This document shows, piece by piece, positions 1 to 5,594 of a DNA stretch of 5,594 nt. The stretch is from an uncultured Clostridia bacterium (GTDB lineage Bacteria; Bacillota; Clostridia; Christensenellales; Aristaeellaceae): the NCBI GenBank assembly GCA_946615495.1, contig CAMOHY010000161.1, positions 1 to 5,594 on the forward strand, in the 5' to 3' direction. The notes beneath the pieces were generated by a model. It was not told the DNA's origin. It was given only the letters and a program-made list of their open reading frames with translations, and made no database searches. The translations under genes and the position numbers were made by a program. Within the stretch, counting starts at the first letter, position 1, and each line of letters begins with the position of its first letter.

Positions 1-561
1 TACGATAAGACCAGCAAGCTGGGCCCCGTGGGCAGCAAGGGCCACCAGAAATTCATCCTGGATTGGATTGAAAAGGGCATTGAGGAAGGCGCTGAGCTGA
101 TTTTGGACGGCCGCAATGTGAAGGTGGAAGGCTACGAGGACGGCTACTATATCGGCCATACCATCTTTGACCACGTGACCGAGGATATGTCCATTGGCAC
201 CAGGGAAGTGTTCGGCCCGGTGCTGTGCATCAAGCGGGTGAAGGATTTTGAAGAAGGCCTTCAGCTGATGAACCGCAATCCCTTCGCCAACGGCTCCGTC
301 ATTTTCACCCAGAGCGGCTATTACGCCCGCGAATTCGCCCGCCGCACCGACGGCGGCATGGTGGGCGTAAACGTGGGCATTCCTGTGCCCATGGGCATTT
401 TCCCCTTCTCCGGCCACAAGCAATCCTTCTTCGGCGATCTCCACTGCCATGGCAAGGACGCCTTCCGGTTCTACACCGAAAGCAAAACCGTCACCGTCCG
501 CTGGTTCGACGAAGAAGAAATGAAGAAGGAACACGTTTCCACTTGGGACGGCTCCCTGTAA
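1..561 (+). CDS. iolA: Methylmalonate/malonate semialdehyde dehydrogenase (CoA-acylating), C-terminal part, truncated at the left edge
   Basis: The reading frame is open from base 1 and gives the last 186 residues of a protein that is usually close to 490 residues, so about the N-terminal 60% is missing. The family catalyses NAD- and CoA-dependent conversion of malonate semialdehyde (or methylmalonate semialdehyde) to acetyl-CoA (or propionyl-CoA) and CO2 in the cytoplasm, the last step of inositol breakdown. Seen here: the aldehyde dehydrogenase EVFGP motif (fragment residues 69-73, with its conserved Glu), NGSVIFT, then the family-typical GVNVGIPVP, FSGHKQSFFGDLH and FYTESKTVTVRW segments near the end. 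These tell it apart from general aldehyde dehydrogenases. The catalytic Cys and the NAD-binding core would lie upstream and cannot be checked. A GTG at base 28 is internal, not the start. Its place before iolG, iolB, iolD and iolE supports a role in inositol use rather than valine breakdown. Confidence 0.93.
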   Translation, partial: YDKTSKLGPVGSKGHQKFILDWIEKGIEEGAELILDGRNVKVEGYEDGYYIGHTIFDHVTEDMSIGTREVFGPVLCIKRVKDFEEGLQLMNRNPFANGSVIFTQSGYYAREFARRTDGGMVGVNVGIPVPMGIFPFSGHKQSFFGDLHCHGKDAFRFYTESKTVTVRWFDEEEMKKEHVSTWDGSL

Positions 562-574
562 GGTTTGAGGAAAA

Positions 575-650
575 CAGTGTACAGCGTGCAGCGAATAGGC
601 GGTATCGCGGATGATTTATATCGGCAAAATAAACTGCACGCTGTATACTG
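575..650. repeat. Palindromic intergenic element, copy 1 (long stem-loop between iolA and iolG)
   Basis: Bases 575-591 (CAGTGTACAGCGTGCAG) pair with 634-650 over 17 positions without a mismatch if one G·U wobble (579/646) is allowed. The 42-base loop holds a smaller possible stem (600-605 with 618-623) and the segment GATGATTTATATC (610-622). Runs of A flank both outer ends (571-574, 651-654). There is no T tract after the right arm, so it does not look like a normal intrinsic terminator. It shares arm and loop segments with the element at 2542-2641, so both seem to be copies of one small dispersed repeat (MITE- or REP-like) or of one conserved mRNA structure. It could affect mRNA stability or processing between iolA and iolG; that is inference. 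Confidence 0.75.
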
Positions 651-703
651 AAAACTGTACAACAAATAACATAAAATAATTTAATGAAAAAGGAGTCTTT
701 ACC

Positions 704-1723
704 ATGAACAAGCTCAACATCGGCATCGTCGGCGCGGGGCGCATCGGCAACGTACACGCGGAATCCATTACCTATCATATCCCCCAGGCCCAGGTGGTCA
801 TGGTGACGGACGTGATTGAGGAAAGCGCGAAAAAGCTGGCGGAGCGTTTCGGCGTGCCCAAGTATTCCAACAACTATATGGACATCATCAATGATCCCGA
901 AATCGACGCCGTGCTGGTCTGCTCCCCCACCCCCACCCATGCCGATATCTCTATCGCCGCGCTGAAGGCGGGCAAGCACGTGTTCTGCGAAAAGCCCGTG
1001 CACACCTCCATTGAAAAAATCAAGGAAGTGGCCAAGGTTGCGGAAGAAACGGGCCGCAAGCTGCAAATCGGCTTCAACCGCCGCTTTGACCATAACCACC
1101 GCCACGTGCAGCAGCTGGCCCAGAACGGCACCCTGGGCAACATCGAAATCATCAAAATCACCTCCCGCGACCCCGAACCCCCGTCTCCCGAATACGCCGC
1201 TTCCTCCGGCGGGCTGTATATCGACATGATGATTCATGACTTTGATATGGCCATGTTCCTGGCGGGCTGCGACGTAAAGGAAGTGTACGCCATGGGCACC
1301 AGCCTGGTGGATAAGCGCATCGGCGAAGCGGGCGATGTGGATACCGCCATCGTCACTTTGACCTTTGAAAACGGCGCCCTGGGCGTGATTGACAACAGCC
1401 GCCGGGCCGCTTACGGCTACGACCAGCGGGTGGAGGTGTTCGGGTCCTTAGGCATGGCCGCGGACGAAAACGACGGCGACTCCACCGTGAAGGTGTCCAC
1501 TGTGAACGGCGTGGTGGGCGACAAGCCCCAGTTCTTCTTCCTGGAGCGCTATATGCAGTCCTTCACCGAAGAAATGAAGCAGTTCATTGCCGCCATCGAA
1601 AATGATACGGACGTGCCTGTGGGCATCCATGCGGGCCTGATGAGCGTGGTGCTGGCCAAGGCCGCCAAGAAATCCCTGGACGAGCACCGGCCCGTGAAGA
1701 TCAGCGAAATCTGCGAGGCGTAA
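704..1723 (+). CDS. iolG: Inositol 2-dehydrogenase
   Basis: This cytoplasmic NAD-dependent enzyme of the Gfo/Idh/MocA family (339 residues, normal length) oxidises myo-inositol to 2-keto-myo-inositol, the entry step of the pathway. The N-terminal Rossmann fold shows GAGRIG (residues 10-15) and an Asp at 36 after the second strand, as expected for NAD preference. CEKPVHTS carries the catalytic Lys (K97). In the C-terminal domain, GGLYIDMMIHDFDMA provides D174 and H178, with the spacing of the Asp/His catalytic pair known from B. subtilis IolG. The SRDPEPPSPEY segment before it is typical of the IolG/IdhA branch. The ATG at 704 follows AAGGAG (690-695) with 8 nt spacing. iolB starts 5 nt after the stop, so the two are almost certainly co-transcribed. 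Activity on scyllo-inositol or another inositol isomer cannot be excluded from sequence alone, but the context favours myo-inositol. Confidence 0.93.
   Translation: MNKLNIGIVGAGRIGNVHAESITYHIPQAQVVMVTDVIEESAKKLAERFGVPKYSNNYMDIINDPEIDAVLVCSPTPTHADISIAALKAGKHVFCEKPVHTSIEKIKEVAKVAEETGRKLQIGFNRRFDHNHRHVQQLAQNGTLGNIEIIKITSRDPEPPSPEYAASSGGLYIDMMIHDFDMAMFLAGCDVKEVYAMGTSLVDKRIGEAGDVDTAIVTLTFENGALGVIDNSRRAAYGYDQRVEVFGSLGMAADENDGDSTVKVSTVNGVVGDKPQFFFLERYMQSFTEEMKQFIAAIENDTDVPVGIHAGLMSVVLAKAAKKSLDEHRPVKISEICEA
1715..1718 (+). promoter_or_regulatory. Ribosome binding site of iolB, inside the end of iolG
   Basis: GAGG lies in the last codons of iolG, 10 nt before the iolB ATG at 1729. The match is short and the spacing slightly long compared with the sites in front of iolG and iolD. 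With only 5 nt between the genes, translational coupling to iolG is plausible (inference). Confidence 0.55.
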
Positions 1724-1728
1724 AAAAG

Positions 1729-2541
1729 ATGAACGAAAATATCATCAAGGCCCGCGGCCCGCACCCGTTTGGCCTGAAATGGCTGGCGAAAATGGACGGC
1801 CCCCACGCCGATATGCTGATGGATTTCGGCGTGTACCGGATGAAAAAGGGCGACGTGTGGGAAGAAAAAGCGCCCCTGGAAAAAGCCGCGCTGCTGGTTT
1901 ACGGCGAAGTCAAGTTCGAGTGGGACGGCAAGGAGCATACCGAAAGCCGGGCCAACTGCTTTGATATTCCCCCCACCGCCCTGCACGCGGATAAGGCCCA
2001 TCCCGTGAAAATCACCTGTCTTTCCGACGAGGCGGAAATCAACATCCTGCGCACGGACAATGAAAAGGAATTTGGCGCTAAGCTGTACCTGCCCGCCGAC
2101 ACCCCGGACGAGTTCCGGGGCGCGGGCTTGATGCGCGAAACCAGCACCCGCATCGTGCGCACCATTTTCGATTACACCAACGCGCCCGACGCTAAGCTGG
2201 TGCTGGGCGAGGTGATCGGCTTCCCCGGAAAATGGAGCAGCTATCCGCCCCACCATCATCCCCAGCCGGAAATTTACTACTATAAAACCAACCCTGAAAA
2301 CGGCTTTGGCTATGGCGAGCTGGGCGATGAAGTAGTGAAGGTGCAGAACAACGACACCGTGTTCATTGAGCCCGGCCTCACCCATCCCCATTGCACCGCC
2401 CCCGGCTACGCCCTGTGGTATCTGTGGGCCATCCGCCATTTGGACGGAAATCCCTATAAGCAGCCCGAATGCCCCGTATTCCTGAAGGAGCATTTGTGGG
2501 TTATGGAGCCGGACAGCGTGTACTTCGGAGATAAAAAATAA
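1729..2541 (+). CDS. iolB: 5-deoxy-glucuronate isomerase
   Basis: IolB isomerises 5-deoxy-D-glucuronate, the IolD product, to 2-deoxy-5-keto-D-gluconate, the substrate of the IolC kinase. The protein has 270 residues, close to B. subtilis IolB (about 271), and belongs to the KduI/IolB double-cupin family. The C-terminal cupin shows the metal-site pattern: YPPHHHPQPEIYYYK with H175/H177 and E181, then EPGLTHPHC with H219/H221. The N-terminal cupin half (about residues 25-110) has LLVYGEVKFEWDG and lacks an obvious metal site, as usual in the family. The segments APGYALWYLWAIRHL and NPYKQPECPVF near the end are typical of IolB. The start at 1729 fits the SD at 1715-1718 and the normal length. 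No signal peptide is visible. Nothing appears broken. Confidence 0.95.
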   Translation: MNENIIKARGPHPFGLKWLAKMDGPHADMLMDFGVYRMKKGDVWEEKAPLEKAALLVYGEVKFEWDGKEHTESRANCFDIPPTALHADKAHPVKITCLSDEAEINILRTDNEKEFGAKLYLPADTPDEFRGAGLMRETSTRIVRTIFDYTNAPDAKLVLGEVIGFPGKWSSYPPHHHPQPEIYYYKTNPENGFGYGELGDEVVKVQNNDTVFIEPGLTHPHCTAPGYALWYLWAIRHLDGNPYKQPECPVFLKEHLWVMEPDSVYFGDKK

Positions 2542-2641
2542 GTGAACAGCGTACGGAGCGCAGAGTCCAGTTTATATCGTTCAAATGCGAAGGAGCATCA
2601 TGATATAACACGAAATCATCTTCGCTCTGTACGCTGAACGC
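2542..2641. repeat. Palindromic intergenic element, copy 2 (nested stem-loops between iolB and iolD)
   Basis: It begins directly after the iolB stop. Bases 2547-2560 pair with 2623-2636 (14 pairs including one G·U, 2555/2628). Beyond an AA/AA internal loop, 2542-2544 can pair with 2639-2641. Inside are TTATATC (2572-2578) pairing with GATATAA (2602-2608), and ATGC (2585-2588) pairing with GCAT (2595-2598), so the whole 100 bases can form a nested structure. No T tract follows the right arm. It is related to copy 1 at 575-650: the left arms match at 15 of 19 bases (573-591 against 2545-2563), and its reverse complement also shares GATGATTT, ATATC and ATAAACTGSAC in the same order. A dispersed palindromic repeat is the likeliest reading. 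Confidence 0.75.
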
Positions 2642-2670
2642 TCCCCCTCCTTTCATCAAGCAAAATAAGA

Positions 2671-2678
2671 AAGAGGTG
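2671..2678 (+). promoter_or_regulatory. Ribosome binding site of iolD
   Basis: AAGAGGTG ends 8 nt before the ATG at 2687. It fixes that ATG as the start over the in-frame ATG at codon 8 (2708), which has no such site in front of it. Confidence 0.75.
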
Positions 2679-2686
2679 TAACGCCC

Positions 2687-4540
2687 ATGGAAACCATCCG
2701 CCTGACCATGGCGCAGGCTTTGGTTCAATTTCTGGATCAGCAGTATGTGGAATTGGACGGGAAAGAATACAAATTCGTCAACAACATGTTCGGCGTGTTC
2801 GGCCACGGCTGCGTGGTGGGCGTGGGCCAGGCGTTGCAGCAGGGCGGCCACCATATCCGCTTTTTGCAGGGCAAAAACGAGCAGAACATGGCCCTGGCCG
2901 CCACCGCCTTTGCCAAGCAGAAAAACCGGCTGGAAATTATCCCCTGCGTTTCCTCCATTGGGCCTGGGGCCATGAACATGGTAACGGCCGCCGGCTGCGC
3001 CACGGCCAACCGCATTCCGCTTTTGCTGCTGCCCGGCGATACCTTTGCCTGCCGCCAGCCGGACCCTGTGCTCCAGCAGGCAGAGTTTTTTCAATCCTTC
3101 GGCCAAACGGTCACGGACGCCTTCCGCGGCGTGTGCCATTACTTTGACCGCATTGAGCGCCCGGAGCAATTAATGACCGCCGCCATTCACGCGCTTCGCG
3201 TGCTGACCGACCCCGCCGACACCGGCGCGGTGTGCCTGGCCATGCCCCAGGACGTGGAGGGCGAAGCCTACGATTATCCCGTTTCCTTCCTTCGCAAGCG
3301 CGTATGGCATATGGACCGCCGCACGCCCACCGCGTCCCAGACCCAGCGGGCTGCGGAAATCATCCGCAGGGCGAAAAACCCCATCGTCATCTGCGGCGGC
3401 GGCGTGCGCTATTCCTTCGCGGGCGACGCCCTGCAAGCCTTCTGCGAAGCCACTGGCATCCCCTTTGCCGAAACCCAGGCGGGCAAAAGCGTGCTGCCCT
3501 GGACCCATCCGCTCAATCTGGGCGGCATCGGCGTCACCGGCGGCAAGGCCGCCAATGTGATCGGCCGGGACGCGGACGTCATCATCGCCGTGGGCACCCG
3601 GCTCAGCGATTTTACCACCAGTTCCAAATGGCTGTTCCAGGAAAACGCCAAGCTAATTTCCATCAACATTTGCCCCTTTGACGCGGTGAAAATGGACGGC
3701 GAGCCCATCATCTGCGACGCGCGGGAGGGCCTGACCGCCCTGACGACGGCTTTAAAGGGCTATCAATACGCTCACGCCGGCCGGGTGAAGGCCGTGCGGG
3801 ACGAATGGAACGCCATCGTGGACGATTGGTACGGAAAGCAGGCGCCAAACGGCCTGGCCCAGACCAGGGCCCTTGGCATCATCAACGAATTCATGCAGAA
3901 ACACGATATCGCCGTGGGCAGCGCGGGCAGCCTGCCGGGCGATATGCAGCGCCTGTTCCGCCCCGGCGACAGGGACACGTACCACATGGAATACGGCTTC
4001 TCCAACATGGGCTATGAAACCAACGGGGCCCTGGGCGTGAAGCTGGCCTGCCCGGACAGCGAGGTGTACACCTTCTTTGGCGACGGCACCTATTTGATGG
4101 CCCATTCCGAGCTGGTTACCTGCGTTCAGGAGCATTTGCGGGTGCATTTCTGCCTGTTCGATAACTCCGGCTGGGGCTGCATCGAAAACCTGCAGAACAA
4201 CCAGGGCAGCGACACCTTCGGCACCGTGTTCCGCTTCCGCAACTCCGAAACGGGCGAACTGGACGGCCCCGCCGTGCCCCTGGACTTTGCCAAGAACGCC
4301 GAGGGCTACGGTCTGAAAACCTACTCTATCCACACGGAGGAGGAGCTCAAGGCCGCTCTCCGGGACGCTCTCACCCAGGATAAGCCCGTGCTGTACGATA
4401 TCAAGGTGCTTCCCGGCTCCATGACCCCCGGCTATGAAAGCTGGTGGCGCGTGGGCGTGGCGGAGGTTTCCACCCAGCCCAGGGTGCAAGCCGCCTACAA
4501 AGCGCTGATGGACCATGTGAAGGACACCAGGAAGTTCTAA
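2687..4540 (+). CDS. iolD: 3D-(3,5/4)-trihydroxycyclohexane-1,2-dione hydrolase (ThDP-dependent)
   Basis: IolD hydrolyses the ring C-C bond of trihydroxycyclohexane-1,2-dione, the IolE product, giving 5-deoxy-D-glucuronate. It has 617 residues against about 637 in B. subtilis and the three-domain layout of acetolactate synthase-like ThDP enzymes. The N-terminal pyrimidine-binding domain (about 1-195) has LQGKNEQNMA with the expected catalytic Glu at 65, and CVSSIGPGAMNMVTAA. The central domain (about 215-355) has NPIVICGGGVRYS and DVIIAVGTRLSDFT. The C-terminal pyrophosphate-binding domain (about 395-575) has the ThDP/metal motif starting at FFGDGTY (G465-D466-G467) and ending at the Asn of FDNSGWG (N493). 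DNSGWGCIENLQ and PGYESWWRVGVAEVS are IolD hallmarks and separate it from acetolactate synthase. ThDP and Mg2+ are expected cofactors from the family. It is separated from iolB by the palindrome at 2542-2641 and lies 41 bp before iolE. Confidence 0.96.
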   Translation: METIRLTMAQALVQFLDQQYVELDGKEYKFVNNMFGVFGHGCVVGVGQALQQGGHHIRFLQGKNEQNMALAATAFAKQKNRLEIIPCVSSIGPGAMNMVTAAGCATANRIPLLLLPGDTFACRQPDPVLQQAEFFQSFGQTVTDAFRGVCHYFDRIERPEQLMTAAIHALRVLTDPADTGAVCLAMPQDVEGEAYDYPVSFLRKRVWHMDRRTPTASQTQRAAEIIRRAKNPIVICGGGVRYSFAGDALQAFCEATGIPFAETQAGKSVLPWTHPLNLGGIGVTGGKAANVIGRDADVIIAVGTRLSDFTTSSKWLFQENAKLISINICPFDAVKMDGEPIICDAREGLTALTTALKGYQYAHAGRVKAVRDEWNAIVDDWYGKQAPNGLAQTRALGIINEFMQKHDIAVGSAGSLPGDMQRLFRPGDRDTYHMEYGFSNMGYETNGALGVKLACPDSEVYTFFGDGTYLMAHSELVTCVQEHLRVHFCLFDNSGWGCIENLQNNQGSDTFGTVFRFRNSETGELDGPAVPLDFAKNAEGYGLKTYSIHTEEELKAALRDALTQDKPVLYDIKVLPGSMTPGYESWWRVGVAEVSTQPRVQAAYKALMDHVKDTRKF

Positions 4541-4581
4541 ACAAATAACGACTGATTCCATATAAGAAAGGAAGACCTGCT

Positions 4582-5478
4582 ATGCTTGATCCCAACAAAG
4601 TAAAATTGGCCATCGCCCCCATCGGCTGGACCAACGACGATATGCCCGACCTGGGCGGAGAAAACACCTTTGAGCAGTGCGTGAGCGAAATGGCGCTGGC
4701 GGGCTTTAAGGGCAGCGAAATCGGCAACAAATACCCGCAGGATGTGAACGTACTAAAGCACAAGCTGGACGTGCGGGGACTGCAAATCTGCAACGCCTGG
4801 TTTTCCACCCTGTTTACCAGCGAGCCCTACGAAGTGACCATCAAAAACTTTATCGCGCACCGTGACAGGCTGCACGCGCTGGGCGCCAAGGTGATTGGCG
4901 CAAGCGAGCAGGGCGATTCCATTCAGGGCAAGGACATCAATATTTTCGGCAGCCAAAAGGCCGTGTGGACCGACGAACAGTGGAAGCTGATTGCCAAGGG
5001 CTACAATGAGCTGGGCGCGCTGGCCCAGGAAAAGGGCATGACGCTGACCATGCACCATCATATGGGCACCGGCGTGCAGACGGCGGAGGAAATTGACCGG
5101 TTTATGGACGCGGTGGATCCCGAAAAGGTGTTCCTGCTCTTTGACAGCGGCCATCTCACCTTCGCGGGCATCGATCCTTTGCCCATCCTGAAAAAGTACA
5201 TCCACCGCATCCGCCATATTCATTTAAAGGATGTGCGCCTGCCCATCCGCGACCAGGCCCGGAAGGAAGGCTGGAGCTTCCTGACCGCCGTGCGCAACGG
5301 CGTGTTCACCGTACCCGGCGACGGCGACGTGGACTTTGCCCCCATTTTCCAGGTGATTGAGGAAAGCGGCTACGAAGGCTGGGTGGTGGTGGAAGCCGAA
5401 CAGGATCCCGCCAAGGCCAATCCTTTTGAATACGCCCAAATGGCCCGGAAATACATCCGGGAAAAGACGGGGCTGTGA
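4582..5478 (+). CDS. iolE: 2-keto-myo-inositol dehydratase (myo-inosose-2 dehydratase)
   Basis: IolE removes water from 2-keto-myo-inositol, the IolG product, to form trihydroxycyclohexane-1,2-dione, the IolD substrate. It has 298 residues, matching the usual size (about 297 in B. subtilis), and the xylose-isomerase-like TIM-barrel fold. The N-terminus has IGWTNDDMPDLGGENTFEQC and GFKGSEIGNKYP, a signature of this family. Likely metal or substrate residues lie in TMHHHMGTGVQT (H158-H160), LFDSGHLTFAG (D188, H191), HIHLKDVR (H212, H214, D217) and VVVEAEQDP (E271, E273); the roles of individual residues are inferred from the barrel superfamily. A divalent metal is expected. The ATG at 4582 follows AAAGGAAG (4567-4574) with 7 nt spacing. 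It is the last gene seen in the operon, followed by a structured non-coding stretch and not by another close plus-strand start. Confidence 0.96.
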   Translation: MLDPNKVKLAIAPIGWTNDDMPDLGGENTFEQCVSEMALAGFKGSEIGNKYPQDVNVLKHKLDVRGLQICNAWFSTLFTSEPYEVTIKNFIAHRDRLHALGAKVIGASEQGDSIQGKDINIFGSQKAVWTDEQWKLIAKGYNELGALAQEKGMTLTMHHHMGTGVQTAEEIDRFMDAVDPEKVFLLFDSGHLTFAGIDPLPILKKYIHRIRHIHLKDVRLPIRDQARKEGWSFLTAVRNGVFTVPGDGDVDFAPIFQVIEESGYEGWVVVEAEQDPAKANPFEYAQMARKYIREKTGL

Positions 5479-5482
5479 TTTG

Positions 5483-5493
5483 CCCCTTCGGGG
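5483..5493. other. Small GC hairpin just after iolE
   Basis: CCCCTTCGGGG starts 4 nt after the iolE stop codon. It can fold as a 3-bp stem closed by a stable C(UUCG)G tetraloop or as a 4-bp stem with a TTC loop. It is followed by AAAAATT, not by a T tract, so it is not a standard plus-strand intrinsic terminator. It might protect the 3' end of the iol mRNA. Confidence 0.4.
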
Positions 5494-5502
5494 AAAAATT
5501 CC

Positions 5503-5536
5503 AAAAAAGGCTGGCCTGATACAAATCAGGCCAGTC
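5503..5536 (-). terminator. Intrinsic terminator read on the minus strand
   Basis: CTGGCCTGAT (5511-5520) and ATCAGGCCAG (5525-5534) form a perfect 10-bp stem with a 4-base loop. It extends by one wobble and one Watson-Crick pair (5510/5535, 5509/5536). The A6 run at 5503-5508 lies to the left, so on the minus strand the hairpin is followed by T6: the classic Rho-independent layout. On the plus strand no T tract follows. It would stop transcription arriving from the right, from a convergent gene or a small RNA beyond or at the window edge. The hairpin alone may still slow plus-strand polymerase or protect the iol mRNA end. Confidence 0.7.
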
Positions 5537-5562
5537 AGAGCATCGACAAAGTCGCTGCTCTG
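5536..5562. other. Stem-loop 2 of the post-iolE cluster
   Basis: CAGAGCA (5536-5542) pairs with TGCTCTG (5556-5562). After one T/C mismatch, CGAC (5544-5547) pairs with GTCG (5551-5554), closing an AAA loop: 11 pairs in 27 bases. It abuts the terminator hairpin on its left and the next hairpin on its right with no spacer. On the minus strand it precedes the terminator and could be part of a structured RNA. No homology is recognised. Confidence 0.65.
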
Positions 5563-5594
5563 CCATCGAAAGCCTGCAAGCAGTCTTTCGATGG
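5563..5594. other. Stem-loop 3 of the post-iolE cluster, at the window edge
   Basis: CCATCGAAAG (5563-5572) pairs perfectly with CTTTCGATGG (5585-5594). After one C/T mismatch, CTG (5574-5576) pairs with CAG (5581-5583), leaving a CAAG loop. The window ends exactly at the last paired base, so the element may continue to the right. It could belong to the same structured RNA or repeat unit as the two hairpins on its left. No coding potential is seen here. Confidence 0.65.

Noticed and set aside
575..650. Palindrome after iolA as an intrinsic terminator
   Set aside because: The loop is 42 bases and the right arm is followed by AAAACTG, without a T tract. A related palindrome without a T tract is also found inside the operon before iolD.
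649..677. Possible sigma-A promoter in front of iolG (TGAAAA at 649-654, 17 nt, TAAAAT at 672-677)
   Set aside because: The -10-like box matches well, but the -35 matches at only 3 of 6 bases and the region is simply AT-rich; not enough to call a promoter.
491..1237. Minus-strand open frame of about 248 codons across the iolA-iolG gap
   Set aside because: It runs through the palindrome and opposite iolG, has no recognisable motif, and is explained by the codon bias of the plus-strand genes.
2296..2311. Candidate catabolite-responsive (cre-like) site, TGAAAACGGCTTTGGC, inside iolB
   Set aside because: The left half resembles the consensus, but the right half fails at key positions, and similar GAAAACGG words arise from common Glu-Asn-Gly codons elsewhere.
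1549..2493. Long minus-strand open frame of about 314 codons opposite iolG and iolB
   Set aside because: It lies antisense to two well-recognised genes, its composition (rich in G, A, V, H, Q) is what the complement of GC-rich codons gives, and no domain is recognisable.
3752..4561. Minus-strand open frame of about 269 codons opposite iolD
   Set aside because: It is fully antisense to the conserved ThDP-binding part of IolD and shows no family features.

Overview
The window holds five consecutive plus-strand genes of a myo-inositol catabolic (iol) operon: the 3' end of iolA, then complete iolG, iolB, iolD and iolE. The first four complete steps from inositol to 5-deoxy-glucuronate and its isomerisation are covered: IolG oxidises myo-inositol to 2-keto-myo-inositol, IolE dehydrates it, IolD opens the ring by hydrolysis, and IolB isomerises 5-deoxy-glucuronate to 2-deoxy-5-keto-gluconate. 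IolA acts at the far end of the pathway, converting malonate semialdehyde to acetyl-CoA and CO2. The kinase (IolC) and aldolase (IolJ) that link IolB to IolA are not in the window and could lie upstream of the truncated iolA or elsewhere.

Layout: iolA C-terminal part (1-561); a 142-bp gap filled largely by a palindromic element (575-650); iolG (704-1723); iolB starting only 5 nt later (1729-2541); a 145-bp gap with a second, related palindrome (2542-2641); iolD (2687-4540); a 41-bp gap with a ribosome binding site; iolE (4582-5478). The last 116 bp hold no gene but are densely structured: a small GC hairpin and then three back-to-back stem-loops reaching the window edge. The first of these has an A tract on its left, so it reads as an intrinsic terminator on the minus strand.

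Organism: purine-rich Shine-Dalgarno sites, GC-rich genes separated by AT-rich gaps, and IolB/D/E close in length to the Bacillus subtilis proteins suggest a GC-rich member of the Firmicutes, probably Clostridia of gut type. This is an inference; no taxonomic marker gene is present.

The genes themselves are ordinary and look intact apart from the edge truncation. No undescribed protein system is visible. The parts worth a second look are non-coding: two related palindromes inside the operon whose stems differ by paired changes that keep the stem, and the stem-loop cluster after iolE.
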